From: Micropterus salmoides
Taxonomy: Eukaryota > Chordata > Actinopteri > Centrarchiformes > Centrarchidae
NCBI RefSeq assembly: GCF_014851395.1
Contig: NW_024040152.1
Span: 19,396,308 to 19,460,307 of the forward strand
Length of the DNA: 64,000 nt
Direction of reading: 5' to 3'
How positions within the stretch are numbered: position 1 is the first letter of the stretch; every line of letters starts with the position of its first letter. The notes below the pieces were generated by a model. It ran no database searches. It was not told the DNA's origin and saw only the letters and a program-made list of their open reading frames with translations. Below are positions 1 through 13,600 of the stretch, piece after piece. The translations under genes were made by a program, and so were the position numbers.

Positions 1-420
1 GTATGAAAACCTTCCAGCTGTGTTTTCCTCTGCCGTTGTTGCTGCAGCGGTCTGTGTGATGGCGGCTGGCCGGCCTCACACGCTCCTCCCGCGGGTTGGC
101 ACAGGCATCCCCCACAGCCACTTGCGGAGCTCCTCAACTCCAAAAAAATAATGTCAAAAAATATTCAAGCACATTTTTGTTCTGCCATCACTTCTCGTAA
201 AACTGTCAATATTATATTATTATATTAATAATAAATCTACACAGCTGATTTCTCACCTCAAAACTTCTCAGAAGTGGATTTAGTGATGAAATTCTATACG
301 AAGACTGTAAAATATAATACTTTATGTTGCTGGCCTCTGTCTGGTGCACGCAATGATGATGCAGTGAATAGTGACGATTCTCTCTGACCAATCAGTTTAG
401 TATTCCTCAGCTCACTTGGA

Positions 421-1322
421 ATCTCGACGGAGGTGAGGTGACCGAAAAAAAGTACCTGGAAGCAGGTACAGGTACAACATTTCTACAAAGGAAATCCAAA
501 CAAAGGAGAGTCGAGCCAAAGGGCCTCCGCTCAGACTAGCTTGGTTTAAGGGCGTGCCTGACCCCGCTAGCCGTTGGCAAGCTTTATGTTTTCACGTTTT
601 CATTGTGACGTCACAAGTAAAGGAAGTGAAGGACTGGACTACAAACAAGCTGTTTTCAAGTGGTTCAGAGCAGTGCTTTTTGTGGGAGATGGGAACTCCC
701 TTTGGGCTGGACTTTTTCAATTTGCAAACCTGTTACTGTTACGGGTGGTGTGGTGTGGGGACAGAGAGGACCCAAATGCAACGCTCAGAGGATAGGAGGT
801 TTATTGAGGGAACAAGGGGCTGAGGGACCGGAGTGGACAGGCACGGGGAACCGAGTTGACTGGGACCAGAGAGCCAGGGGACACTGGGGCCGAGGACGGG
901 AGGATGCAAGGGGGAACTGGGAGGACGCCGTGGGGGAAGCCCGAAGAGGAGAGGACCGGAGGATGAGCCCAGCCGACAGAACGGATGATGAGGGTGAGTG
1001 AACCTGGGAGGGAAAACAGACAGAAAGACAGGGTTAGTGACAGGAGCGACAGGGCTGACGAGGTGGCTAATAAGATGGTGCATGTTGCAGGTGCGGGTCG
1101 TTGGCTGGGCTCAGGAGCAGAGGGAGAGAACACACACAGGAGAAAACACAGGGAGGCAGGCAGGGAACAGAAAACCGAGTAAAAAGGAGAATAACTGATA
1201 AAAAGGAGAAAAAAACCAGGACACTCACCGTCAGCCAGGCTGTCACCACAACAGTTACATGCACAAATATAGCTCAATAAAGGAGAGGGAAAAAGACAAA
1301 AAGCATAATACCACCTCTTTAA
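421..1322. mobile_element. Miniature DNA element interrupted by an LTR insertion
   Basis: The sequence up to about 736 and the sequence from 1254 to about 1322 read as two halves of one dispersed fish repeat. The right half contains a purine-rich stretch and ends in a CACCTCTTTAA-type terminus. I recognise this type as a common non-autonomous DNA element of teleosts, but the left boundary is degenerate and I could not define terminal inverted repeats. The family assignment is from memory of such elements and is moderate at best. Confidence 0.45.
737..1253. mobile_element. Solo-LTR-like insertion, 517 bp, 5-bp target duplication
   Basis: The element begins TGTTACGGG and ends CACCACAACA, so it has the TG...CA ends of a long terminal repeat. 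It is flanked on both sides by the same 5 bp, GTTAC (732-736 and 1254-1258), the target-site duplication length usual for LTR retrotransposons. The inside is GA-rich and holds no convincing coding frame, so a solo LTR or small non-autonomous LTR element is the best reading. It sits inside the older miniature element. Family is not assigned. Confidence 0.65.
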
Positions 1323-1656
1323 GAAATGCCCCTGCCTGGTTAGACCACTGTTTTGTTATCTCAAGATCACAATACATTTGTTATTAACGTCAATTGAGGT
1401 ATTTGTGATGTAATTTGCCTTTAAATGTAATCTTTTTTTCAGAAAAATCACATTCAACAGCACATTTCATCAGTATTGTTACAATTAATTAAGTATCGGT
1501 ATCATATCAAATTTGAAAGGTTTGGTTTCGCCTAACCTTATTGGGTATGTAGTATAATTTGTCTACTAACAATGTTAACTTAAGTCAACATGCTCGAATA
1601 CTTCTACATGTAAGTCAAGGGAGACAGTAATGTGGCTCCATTTTCTCATGTTGTAG

Positions 1657-4600
1657 ACAGAAGGACTAGAAAAGAGAGAGTAGAAGAAACCCAGGTGCTT
1701 AAATTAGATGGTGAGTTGTGTACTTGCTTGATGGTTGTCATGATTTTTATTTTTCAATATATTTTACGTTTACAATTGCTTTAATCCATTCACTTCTCTC
1801 TTGATAGGAAGGAACAGTCAGACGATTGCTATTGATGGAACTTTACCAGATGACATAGTGCCCGACTCTAGCTCCAATATTTTCATTTCAGTGGAAGGTA
1901 TGTGTTGTTAGACACAGACTTATAATTCACAGACCTTTGTAAATGACAGTGTCTTACTCTTTTAATGTTCTCATCTGACAGGGGATGGATTTTGCAGTTC
2001 ACATGCAGAGTTCCTTCTTTCTCCCGATAAGGTTGCTAGCCTGATTGTATTGCCTAGAGGATGTTCAGAACAGACAATGATAGGATTGGCTCCTACAGTT
2101 ACAGCCGTCCGCTACCTTGACCTGAGTGATCAATGGTTTGACCTGCCTGCTGGTGCCAGAGATGATGCTCTTGATAAAATTGAGGAAGGTAAGAAAACAT
2201 CAAGCAGTTCATTGTATAATGTCTTTATCCTTTTTTGAACTCCTTTTTTTCTGTTTCCAAGAACACACATTTAGAGTGAAGAATAAAAAAGTTGGAACCA
2301 TACTTGAAGGTACAATGTGTAAGATTTTTAGAATTTCAAAATTAGCAGTTAGCAACTATTTGTATGAATTGGGTCTCAGTTATTACACATTGTACCTCTT
2401 TTACATCGTGATATAATTTATAAATTATAAATTATAAATTATAAATTATAAATTATAAATTATAAATTATATAATAAATAAATACACAATAGATAAAATT
2501 TTAACTAGTTTATGCAAATTTTTCCTCTTGCCAATTAACAGAGCCTAAAGATGGTGATTGTAGCTTGTTTGTTTCTGTCACACTTTGTTCAACAAAGTAT
2601 CTCAACAACTTCTGGCAATATTGCCATGCAATGTGCTGTGAATATCAATGGTCCCCAGTGGAATTCTAATTAAATTGAATTGTAATGTTTTGGTTGACCC
2701 CACCAATATCCGCACCACCATCCGTGCATAATTTTCACAAAAAATAACGGTATCAAAATAAGATGTAGGTCTTATTACCACGTTTGCACAACATATGATT
2801 TTGTATACACAAGAGGAATATAATACTGAAAGAGGATATTTGTAGCACAAGATCTTAACATTTGTGCATTTGTGAATATAAGTGTAGTAAATATGTGAAT
2901 ACATACATGCAGACTTTCTTAACCTGAGACCCAGGACAGGACAAAAGCTTATCACTACACAAGTCTGTTTGAGTGGAACACAAATGGGAGTCCTTGTTCG
3001 GATAACCTTAGTGGCCTCATGGGCTTAGCTTATAGAATAATCTAATATGGCATACAGTTGTGTAAGGCCATTGTGTCCCTGGCAAGACACTTAACCCCTA
3101 GTTGCTCCAGACGATGAATGAAATGAATGACACTGTCCTTGATGTCAGGAAAAAGTATCACCAGAAGGAGTTGAAAAGAGTAAAGGTAAAGGGTAAAATA
3201 CATCCCTTATCCCTAATTCAGCAGTTAGGTTCAGTTTCTGTTTTTAGTTTCAAACAGAAATTTGCATCCTGTAGCACCAATTCTAAAAAGTTCTGGGACA
3301 CTGTAAAATCAATGGGAAACAAGTGCACCTCCTCCCAGCTGCCCACTGCCCTCAAATCAGGGAACATTGTCACAACCGATAAATCTATGATTACAGAGCA
3401 TTTTGCTGAAGCTAGCCATGCTTTCCACCTGGCTACCCCCTCCCCAGCTAACGGCCCTGCACCCTCTACAGTTTCACGCCCAAGCCCTCCCTCCCGCTTT
3501 TCCTTCACCCCTACCCAGACAGCTGACGTGTTGAGAGAGTTACAAAATCTTGACCACTACAAATCAACTGGGCTAGATAATCTGGACCCCTTTTTCCTAA
3601 AATTATCTATTTCCTATTATTATTATTATTATTATTATTGCAATCCCCATTAACACCCTGTTCAACCTGTCTCTCTCATCTTCAGAAATCCCCAGAGACT
3701 GGAAAGCGGTCATTCCCCTCTTTAAACGGGGAGACACCCTTGACCCAAATTGCTACCGTCCTATATCTATCCTACCCTGTCTGTCCAAAGTCTTTGAAAG
3801 CCTAGTCAACAAACAGATTACTAACCATCTCGAATCCCATCGTACCCTTTCCTCCATGCAATACGGTTTCCGTGCTGGTCACGGGTACACTACAGCCACC
3901 CTTAAGATTATAAATGACATCATAGCCGCCATTGATAAAAAACATTATTGGGCAACTGTTTTCATTGATCTGTCTAAAGACTTTGACTCTGTCAACCATC
4001 ACATTCTGATCAACAGGTAAAACTAAGTGCATGCTTTTCAACGATCGCTTCCCTAACCGGCTCGTCTCAATAGCATCACAACGCTAGATGGGTCAGAATT
4101 AGAATATGTGGACACTTACAAATATGTAGGTGTTTGGATAGACAGTTCCCTCTCTTTCCAGCCCCACATAAACCACCTTCAATCTAAAATTAAGTCCAGA
4201 ATCGGTTTCCTATTCCGCAACAGGGCCTCCTTCACTTGTGCTGCCAAACTTGCCTTGGTAAGAATGACTGTTCTACCCATGCTAGATTTCAGTGATGTCA
4301 TCTACAGATTTGCCTCACACTCTCTCCTGAAAAAACTGGATGTGGTCTACCACTACCAGGGCCCCATTTAATACCCACCACTGCGACCTCTATGCATTAG
4401 CAGGCTGGCCGTCGTAACTCACTGGTACCAACTTATTTACAAGTGCTTGCTCTGTTAAGCCCCCCTATACCTACGCTCACTGGTGTCTATATTACCGACC
4501 CGTAGCCTGCGCTCAAGCAGGTACATCTCTCTGGTCACCCCAAAAGCCCACACCACCTTCGGCCGCCACTCCTTCCAGTTCTCCGCTGCCAACAACTGGA

Positions 4601-7600
4601 ATGAGTTACAAAAACCCCTCAAGCTAGAGACCCTCATCCGTAAATCTATAATATTTATAGACTGACTATATTTTTGTATATTGTGATTTTTATTTGTGCC
4701 ATACAACTTATGCATACAATCTGACCTTGAATGGTCGGCACCTGCACTAAATGTACATAGAAGCTACTGCATTTTTAAATATTCTCCTTACAGACTCATT
4801 ACTGCATTATGTATTTTTGTATTTTGTACTATGTGTATTCAATGTGTAACTATATGTTGTCCTGCACGTCTACACTTTCTTAGCAGGTACTTGCAAATGA
4901 GAATCTGTTCTCAATTAGCCTACCTGGTTAAATAAAGGTTAAATAAATAAAAAAATTTAATAAAAAGTTACTTGGACTGTTGCATTAGCAACAGATTAGC
5001 TCCAGACAACTAGTATAGTGGCTAGCATAGTTAGCACTAGGATTATCATATAAAAACTTAAACTCAGAGCAGAAGAGCGTTTTTCCCCCCATTGCCCGAT
5101 TTGATGACAATGTGGAGGACAAACTAGTGGTGGTTTTTACTGGATACCCGGAGCTATGATTTTTCCAACCGCTGTTACCATGACAGAAAATAGCAGGACT
5201 GGAGGCAAATTAGTGTTGTTGGTGGCGTACAATTCATGTTTTGTGTAATGTTTACTCACTATAATCAACATTGTAATGTTTAGCTAGTTACAAAGTATGT
5301 ACGGGCTGATATTTGTGTTAAAAGAATCTCAAATTGAACAATTTAGATCTGAATTTGAATTGCTTAACTTAAGTAATGCATTAAAAACTGAATTTGAATA
5401 GCATGGATAGAATAGTATATGAGGTTATGTGTATAACTACATTCAATGTAGCATGTTATCTCCAGCACTGTTGGTACCAGCACTCTTTAATAATATCCAA
5501 AGCTATGAGAAACCATTTCTCGACCACCAGCTGGCTCTAAAACATGCCGTCTACGATAACGTTACAGTGACCTGCTGTTGATTACATCTAATACTAACGA
5601 CCGTCTACAACGACGACATGCAACTTTGAGATTTCATTTACAACTACAACCATAGCTGTTACGGATCTGACTACAACGGTTCACATCTACAACATCACAC
5701 AAAGAGGAGCTAATTAACTTTGTTTGGCAGGCAGCCATGTTAGATTCTTTCAGCTCATGTTTAATTACATGTCTGCTCTGGTTTAATCATTTCGGACACG
5801 CCAACTATAACTGTAGACAGGCAGCTTGCAAATATATTTAGAATACGTCAGAAACTATAGTTTAACAGCTCATTAACATTAGCACTCCTTTAATGATAAA
5901 CATGGCATTACCATTAAGTAAGGAATTAGGTAAAAATTATAGGACGTTGTGGGGGTGGAGCTGGATTCTCTGTCTGTGGTGTAAGAGAGGAGGATTCTGT
6001 CCAAACTACATGTCATCTTGAACAATGTCTCCCAGCAACTCCATGACGTGCTGCTCAAACACAGGAGCACCTTCAGTGCAAGACTCATCACCCCAAAATG
6101 CACCACAGAGGGCCATAGGAAGTCATTCCTGCCTGTGGCCATCACACTCACACACATAACTCCTCCCTCTAAGTGGCTGACATGCAGGCCCTTAGTTAGT
6201 TATTATACTGGACATTATCACCTGTTTTGTGCATTATTATCTGTGTAATAATTAATGTGCAACATTCTCTGCTGCTATTTATTCTCTGCATTTTTATATT
6301 AGTACTGTTCACTTTAACAATTCAACAACATAATGATTCTTTATTAATGCAAATATTGTATATACCTACACTCCTTTATATTTTATATTTATACTCTCAT
6401 ATTTATATACTCTTTATTCTACCTACTTTCTATTATTATTTCTATTCCTGATGCCTTGATAATTGTGCAACTGTGACAAAAGAATTTCCCCTCGGGGATC
6501 AATAAAGAAATCAAATGATTTCTGATTCTGATATACACATTTCATAACAAAGTAAATACTTTCTTTGTCAGGTTTTATGGGGATTTTAACATTCAAGACA
6601 AAAGAAAATGGATATCCCCCATTTCTTTCAGAGCAACCTAGTAATTGGCGAGTATGTATTTTTTGCAGCCTTACTGATGTAAGAGACTACTTATATCTCA
6701 CATAGTAAATCAGCTTTTCCTAATTTACAAAATCTCAAATTGAAAATCTATTTTTCCACTCACTCTTCTCCCTTGTTTTTTCTTTCTCTTGTCTTCAGGT
6801 TAACTGCCCTTGTAGTGAAAGTGCTATTGTTGGTGGCGGAGCGTCAGAGAATGGCTTTTGGAGTGCAAGGCAGGAAGACTAGGGTTATACCAGATGAAGA
6901 GATCAGGCAACCAGTTAGTTACTTGCTCTCAGTACAGGAGACAGATGGGTCATTCGATGACCCACATCCAGTGCTACGCAGAGGAGTTTTGGTAACATCT
7001 ACTGCATGCTTGTTAGAACAGGCATATACATATTAGAACTTTAGATGTGGTAACATATTCAACAGAAGTAATTTGAACGCAATATTGTCTGTGTGTGATT
7101 GATGTAGAAAGGAAGAGACAAAGAAGCCTCCATGACCGCTTTCATTACTCTTGCCCTTCACCGATCTCTTCAAATCCTGCAAACCGAAGAGAGAAATAAT
7201 GCGGTGAGATAATGCAGAGATAATATTAATAATATTAATGCCCTGGCTTTTTACCAGCTCTAGTAGTGTTACTTTGGGATGGCAGAGTTGGTCAGTCCAC
7301 CACTAACGTCCAGACTGAAATATCCACCACTTGAAGGGATTGTCATGTAATTTTGTACAGATATCAATTTTGGCCAGAGGATGAATCCTGATGACTTTGG
7401 TGATCTCTTGACTTTTCCTTCAGAACCTTTCCTCTTGCATCAACAGCAGGTCATAGTTTTCACGTATTTTCACATATATTCCAGTAAAATATCTTACATC
7501 TTCCACTGGGAATGGCACACAATTTTGAGCAGTCATGGTTATGTATCCTAATGATTTTAAATACGCTACTAGGGATGAAACAGAAAATCATATCACGATT

Positions 7601-10600
7601 ATAGTGACCAAATTCATCACGGTTATCAGTATTATCACGGTATTGTAAAAATGTTCCAAAAAGTCCAAAAAATATAAAAATGTACTGATACACACACTGA
7701 AACCATTTCAACAAGTTTTATATTGAAAACTATAAACAATGTTTGCATAAAAAATTTAATAACAGCAAATACCTTTTGTAAATATATGAAAATCATCTAA
7801 GTGTGTATTATCAAGATTTTATCTTTTATATTATATAGGTAATACAATGACCCTGTGGACAATTACATGAAAACATAAGTCTTTAGAAGACAGTGATAGT
7901 AACATGTTAGTAACGTTAGTAACGTTATCATGTGCAGAGGACGAATAGACTCAACACACACAGCAACAGAACAACGTGTAGCGTTTTTACAAGAGCAGCT
8001 AACACTGAGAGCTTCAGTTTACACGCTGTTAACAAGTCAGAGAGACAAACCAAAGCTAAAAGTTAACTCACCCTGCGTTCACTATAAGGTTATTTTCTTC
8101 AATCAAGTTTCCCTCAGCACTCTCATAAAAACTAAAATACGACCGGACTTCAGAGTGACTGAAAACTATATGCAGCATTGTCTTCTGCTGTGTTGTCATT
8201 GACCCAAACAAACCCATGTTGCATTCTGCGCTTCTGGGAGACGCTGGACAGTGTTTGCCGTGAGATAGGTTAACCGTACCCTGTTACCATGGTAATTAAA
8301 ATGTGTACGGTAATAATAACCGTCGGCAATTTTACCATGGTTTAATAGTTTCATCCCTATAAGCTACTGACTTTTCCTTTAAATAGTTCTTTATCCCGGG
8401 GTCAGGTCAAAATCAGGTCTTCTGGTCAAAATCTATTACTAAAATATATTCAGCACTTTGATTATGGCCAAAAAAAATTAATGGAATTTCCTATCAGCCT
8501 AAGCTGTATTTTGAGCATGTTAGGATGCTAAAATAACATGGTGACAATGGTAAGCACTATACATGCTAATCGTCTCCATGTTAGCATTGTGAGCATGTTA
8601 GCACGCTGATGTTATTTAGCTCAGTGCACTCCGGTGCCTATGTACAGCTTCACAGCCGGAAGCAAAGCTGTCAACTCTTAGCCTCGTTAATGCTGTAGTT
8701 TTATATTTCACATGTTTTAATACACTGTAGTCAATGCATAATTTGTAAGTACATTAGTTCATTGACTCACTTCACTGACTGCCTATATTCTATTTTCTAA
8801 CAGGATGCAAGCATTTCAAGATCAACAGCATATCTCCTGTCACACCTTGATGAGCTTCAGCATCCCTATGCTGTTGCCATTACAGCCTACTGCATTGCCA
8901 TTTGCGTGCCAAGGGGAACAGATCATTCATCTGCCTGGAAAAAACTTCAAGCCCTGGCTAGTGAAGGCAGGTCCAATCACATAAAGTCGGTGTGGGTGAT
9001 ACATAATATGAAATTTAATATCAAGTTATCATCATGAAATAATCAATATAGTAGTTAGGTATAATCAAGTGAGAAACTGATTTCATGACAAATAACTTAA
9101 AATAAATGTCTATTTAACAAATCGAAAGCAAGTTATTTCATTAATTGATGCAAAAAATCATAGTATTGCCTAATACACCTAGATTTATCAATGTAAGTGC
9201 TATCATGAATCATACTGTGGCAGAACATTTGTCAGTTGACCATTTTATATTATACTGTATATATATATATATTATTATTGTATTATATTTACTTATCGCC
9301 TGACCCTAAGAGCAACCAGAGCAACTACATTTGGTCAGAAAGTTCAACAAAATGGTGTATTAAAATATGCCATTGTTTTAATTAGTTTTAATTACTTCTT
9401 ATATTCTATTTCTTAACTGGCAGGGAAGAATGGCTGTTATCTGTGGACAACTGATGCCAACCAGAATCGTGAGAGGGAAGATGGCATCACAGTAGAGACT
9501 ACAGCCTATGCCCTCCTAACAGCAGTGGAACTTGGGCATACCGAGTGGGCAGACAACGCAGCCTGCTGGTTAACCTCCCAAGAAAACTATTTTGGAGGCT
9601 ACAAGTCATCACAGGTGATTGGTATGCTAGACTGAGAATTGTTTGAAACCAAACAATCTTTGGGCATTGCCGCTGCATCCCCTGTGTGATCACAGAGTCC
9701 AGATCAACCATTAGAGTAGCTAAACCTGTTATTAATGTTTTATTACTATGCCCAGGATACCATCATGGCATTGGAAGCCCTCACGGAGTATGAGCTAAAG
9801 AGGTCTGTCAGTCCTGAAGCAAATCTAATTGCAGAGTTCACCGTCCCAGGAAAGAACGACATTGTAAAGCTTGTACTGGAAGATAAGAAGGAGAAGGTGG
9901 AAACGGACCTTAAGGTATCATAGAGCACTGTCAGCATTACACTTAAATATACACATAAACATTTCATCTCATTCTTGCATCAGTTGCTTTTTCTTGTGTG
10001 CTTTGTTCCAGAAACTTAGAGGGAACAACATTGACGTGCAATTGACAGGAAAAGGTGATACCAAGCTGAAAGTAAGTTTGATCAATGTTTATATGCTTTA
10101 AGAGATCCATCATTTACAGTAAATCACCAATCTGTTTGGCAGGTTGTGAAAGCTTTCCATGTACTGGATCCCAAGGACGATTGTAACCAAGTGTCTATCA
10201 GCGTCACAGTGACGGGGAAAGTGAAGTACACTGGTGAGCTTTTGTCACTGATAGCAGAGCCCTGTCTCCAAGAAATTACATTTAACAGCAAATATCTTTT
10301 GAGGGAAACGTAATGCCGAACAATGATACTGACCATATCAGTAATATGTTCACTGACAACATAGGCTATTTCATTTGATTTTTTTGTTAAAAATTACATT
10401 CACTCATAGCGACTACAGCATTATTCAAGTTTTTTATTGTTTTTATGATTTTATAGTAACTTTTAACTTAAACTGCAATCTTTCCCTAATCCTTTACCAA
10501 AGTGCTTTTGTTGCGTAACCCTAACCACAGACTGGAGTAGTCAAGAACCCTGGATTCCAGTGTCACAGTCTGGCACTTTCCAAACCACCTCGTCGTCACT

Positions 10601-13600
10601 CCAGCGCGATACATAAATGCAGTGATTCATTTACTCAAGAAATTTTGTTTTTGAATATAATCCAGGCAGCAAATACGTTGTATGTGTCAACGTGATAGTG
10701 AAAACAATTTAGTAATATATAAGTGCAATTTCTAGGAGACAGGGTTGGATAACAAATCACAACCACTTTTATTGCTGATAAAAGCTACACAGTTACATAC
10801 ATGTTTGTCTCCCTAGCTAAGGTCATAGAAAGTTATGAATATTATGATGACTATGATAACAACGAGGAGAAAGAGGCACGAGTGCCACGATCAGCCATTG
10901 AGTGGTTTGATGCTCGCACCCGAAACAGGAGAGATCTTGATAACAACTTAAATTCAGACGAGACTGTCACCTACAAAATCTGTGTCAGGTAAGTTCACGA
11001 GATTCACATCACGTTTGCTCTTTATAAGTATTCATGAGACAATTAGCTTTGTGGGGAAAAGTCACAAATTCTGATCAGTATCTTTCTCAGCCCCTGTTTT
11101 TCATAAGACAAAATAGATTTTACTGAATCCACACTGGGGAAATTCACTTGTTATGGTAGCACATTGCTTCATTGTTTTCCTTTGTGTAGTCATAGCCTGA
11201 ACAGCAATCTCACAGGAATGGCCATTGCTGACATCACACTTCTGAGTGGATTTGAGGCTGTAACTGATGACCTGGACATGGTTAGTAGCTCTCTTTACCT
11301 CCTCTTCATCAATGTCATCTGCAAAGTGGGAGGAGCTATTTTGGGTGCTTCATGACTGTTATAGCATCTACTTCAATAAGGTCAGGCTGCTTAAATGTAT
11401 TTATATATACAAAAATATTTTGTGTCCGGTACTAAAAGATTTCTTCTCCCTCTCTAGCTCTTTGAATCAGAGGAATGTATTAGTTTTGATTCTATACAGA
11501 GAGTACCAATTGGCCTCCTACAGCCTACTCCAGCTGTGTTCTATGATTATTATGAACCAAGTAAGCTTTTTATTTGATGTTTTATGCATTGTTTTGCAAA
11601 GATAGTGTGCATCTTTGCTTAATTTACCAGGAATTTATTAACTATTTGTGATTTCCTTGTAGACAGAAAGTGTACTGTGTTTTACAACGCCCCCCAAAGA
11701 AGCAAGATGGTCTCCAAACTGTGTTCAGAGGATGTGTGCCAATGTGCAGAAAGTAGGACACTACTCTTAAAGAGTAAATTCTGCACCATATATGTAGATG
11801 TCCAGTCAGTGTAAATGGTCAATGTAGTCAATTGAAGCAATACATTTGTCAGTGCTTGCTATATTGGCTAGCATTGCCTACATGTACCAATGCAATGTGT
11901 GCGGGCTTCCCTCTCAGCAGCCCACTATAGCTCTGAACTAGCTGCTGGTTGCAATCTTGCCAAACAAATGAATTCCTGCATTTGACCATTTTGTCACTCA
12001 TATCGTGGCTTGTCTATCAAGTAAAATAACATACAGCAGCAACACACACATACCAGCAGAATGGGCTTCCATATCACAACAAAGCCAACTCTAGCTGCAG
12101 TATAAAGTTCCATGACAAAACAGTTACCGGCATCCAACCTATTACTTGTTATTTTTTTGGCTTCAAATGAGGCTTAACATTCACACAATATTACTACGTA
12201 ACTCCACAATCGCCCCAACCTAAGAGTATCACCCTAGCCTATAACGTTAACTATTACTTAGTTGATGAAAACATAGCATAAAGTGACAATGATACTCACT
12301 CAGTTGTCTTTGGAATCCCGAAGAAGGTCTCCAGCACACCTGTCCGAGTGAGTTGTAAAACTTTCATTCAAAGTAACCTGATAGTAACGCACACTAGCGC
12401 TCTCTCAGGGTTGGCATCTGTATAAGCATCCAACAAATACTACACATCCTGAAATTCATTGTAGCAGAATGATTCAGTTTCTGTTGACATCGGAGGGCAA
12501 TTTGAGCAAAGGCATCACCAGTCAATTTTTGCTTCCAGTGTGATCTACTGTTCTGGAGGGTCTCTGCCCCGGCCGCCCTCTGCTGCATTGCTTCTCTGAC
12601 TCGAATATTCATAAATAAATAAATAAAATAAAATAAAAAAATTCAGAGAATGGTATAGAGCACGGTCCCTGGCCACCCAGAGACAAAAGCTAGAAATCCC
12701 AGCTGAAGTAACCTTCCTTGCCTCCAACTACATCATGTCAAATGCTGGAAGCAGAAACAACTCAGCTTTCTAGCACGCACTGTTTCAATGGACTGCATTT
12801 ACCAGATTTTATGTGATTGGATGATAACCACATAAAATGTGCTGAATTTTCCCTGTAAAACCCATACTGACACCAATAAATCTAGCTTTATCCTTTTGTG
12901 TAAATAATTAAAATTGCATTATGTTCATCTTTTCTTTAGGACCCTGTCATAAAGTACAAAATACATTCCAGTCAGAAAGAGGTCGAAAAATCACAAAGAA
13001 TGACCGTTCACAACATGCTTGCTTCTTCCCTACAGTAGATTACGGTCAGTACTGCAATCAAGAAATTGTTTATTTAACATTGACTTGAGTATAAAGATTG
13101 TGACACTGTACAAAAGTATGCAATAGAACGGTACAGATGAATGGTTGTTAATAAATGGTTGATTCTTGTTTTATTTCAGCATACATTGTGGAAGTCCTCA
13201 ACGTTTCTCTGAAGAGCAACTTTGAGCTCTAGAAAACGAATGTAAACGAGGTTCTCAGATCACGTATGTAAACTGTTACTACAAGCCTTAGCAGATGAAG
13301 TAACACTGACCTTTAAATAGTTGTGCACCATTACATTTATGCTTTAAAGACCAATCATAAATATAATCATAATATAATAATTTTTCTACCAGATGGAGAT
13401 GTCCATGTGACTGAGAATTCTGTTCGAGTGTTTGCTAAGAGGCGTCAGTGTAAAGGACAGTTAGATTTGGGAAGACAGTATCTCATCATGGGCAAAGATG
13501 GCTCCACAACCGACTCAAACAGAATGTAAGTATATTCAGTATTACTAATGGAAGTAAAATTTTACACTTACTGATTCTCACTCTGGTCACTCTCTCCCCG

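Larger units (their letters stand above)
1..1656. other. Left flank or upstream C4 intron, transposon-filled
   Basis: No C4 exon or other gene is recognisable here. The stretch lies upstream of the first C4 exon visible in the window and is probably C4 intron, since the N-terminal half of C4 should lie to the left. It holds an AT-rich stretch near 200-235, an interrupted miniature element at about 421-1322 and an LTR-like insertion at 737-1253. Several short open frames exist on both strands around 554-1277. They have no family resemblance and overlap the repeats, so they are not annotated as genes. Confidence 0.6.

Noticed and set aside
801..1277. 158-codon minus-strand frame
   Set aside because: It runs across the LTR-like insertion and both its boundaries; Ser/Pro/Leu-rich antisense of a GA-rich repeat.
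3102..3653. 183-codon plus-strand frame as a gene
   Set aside because: It is the N-terminal remnant of the reverse-transcriptase frame of the decayed LINE and ends in a microsatellite.
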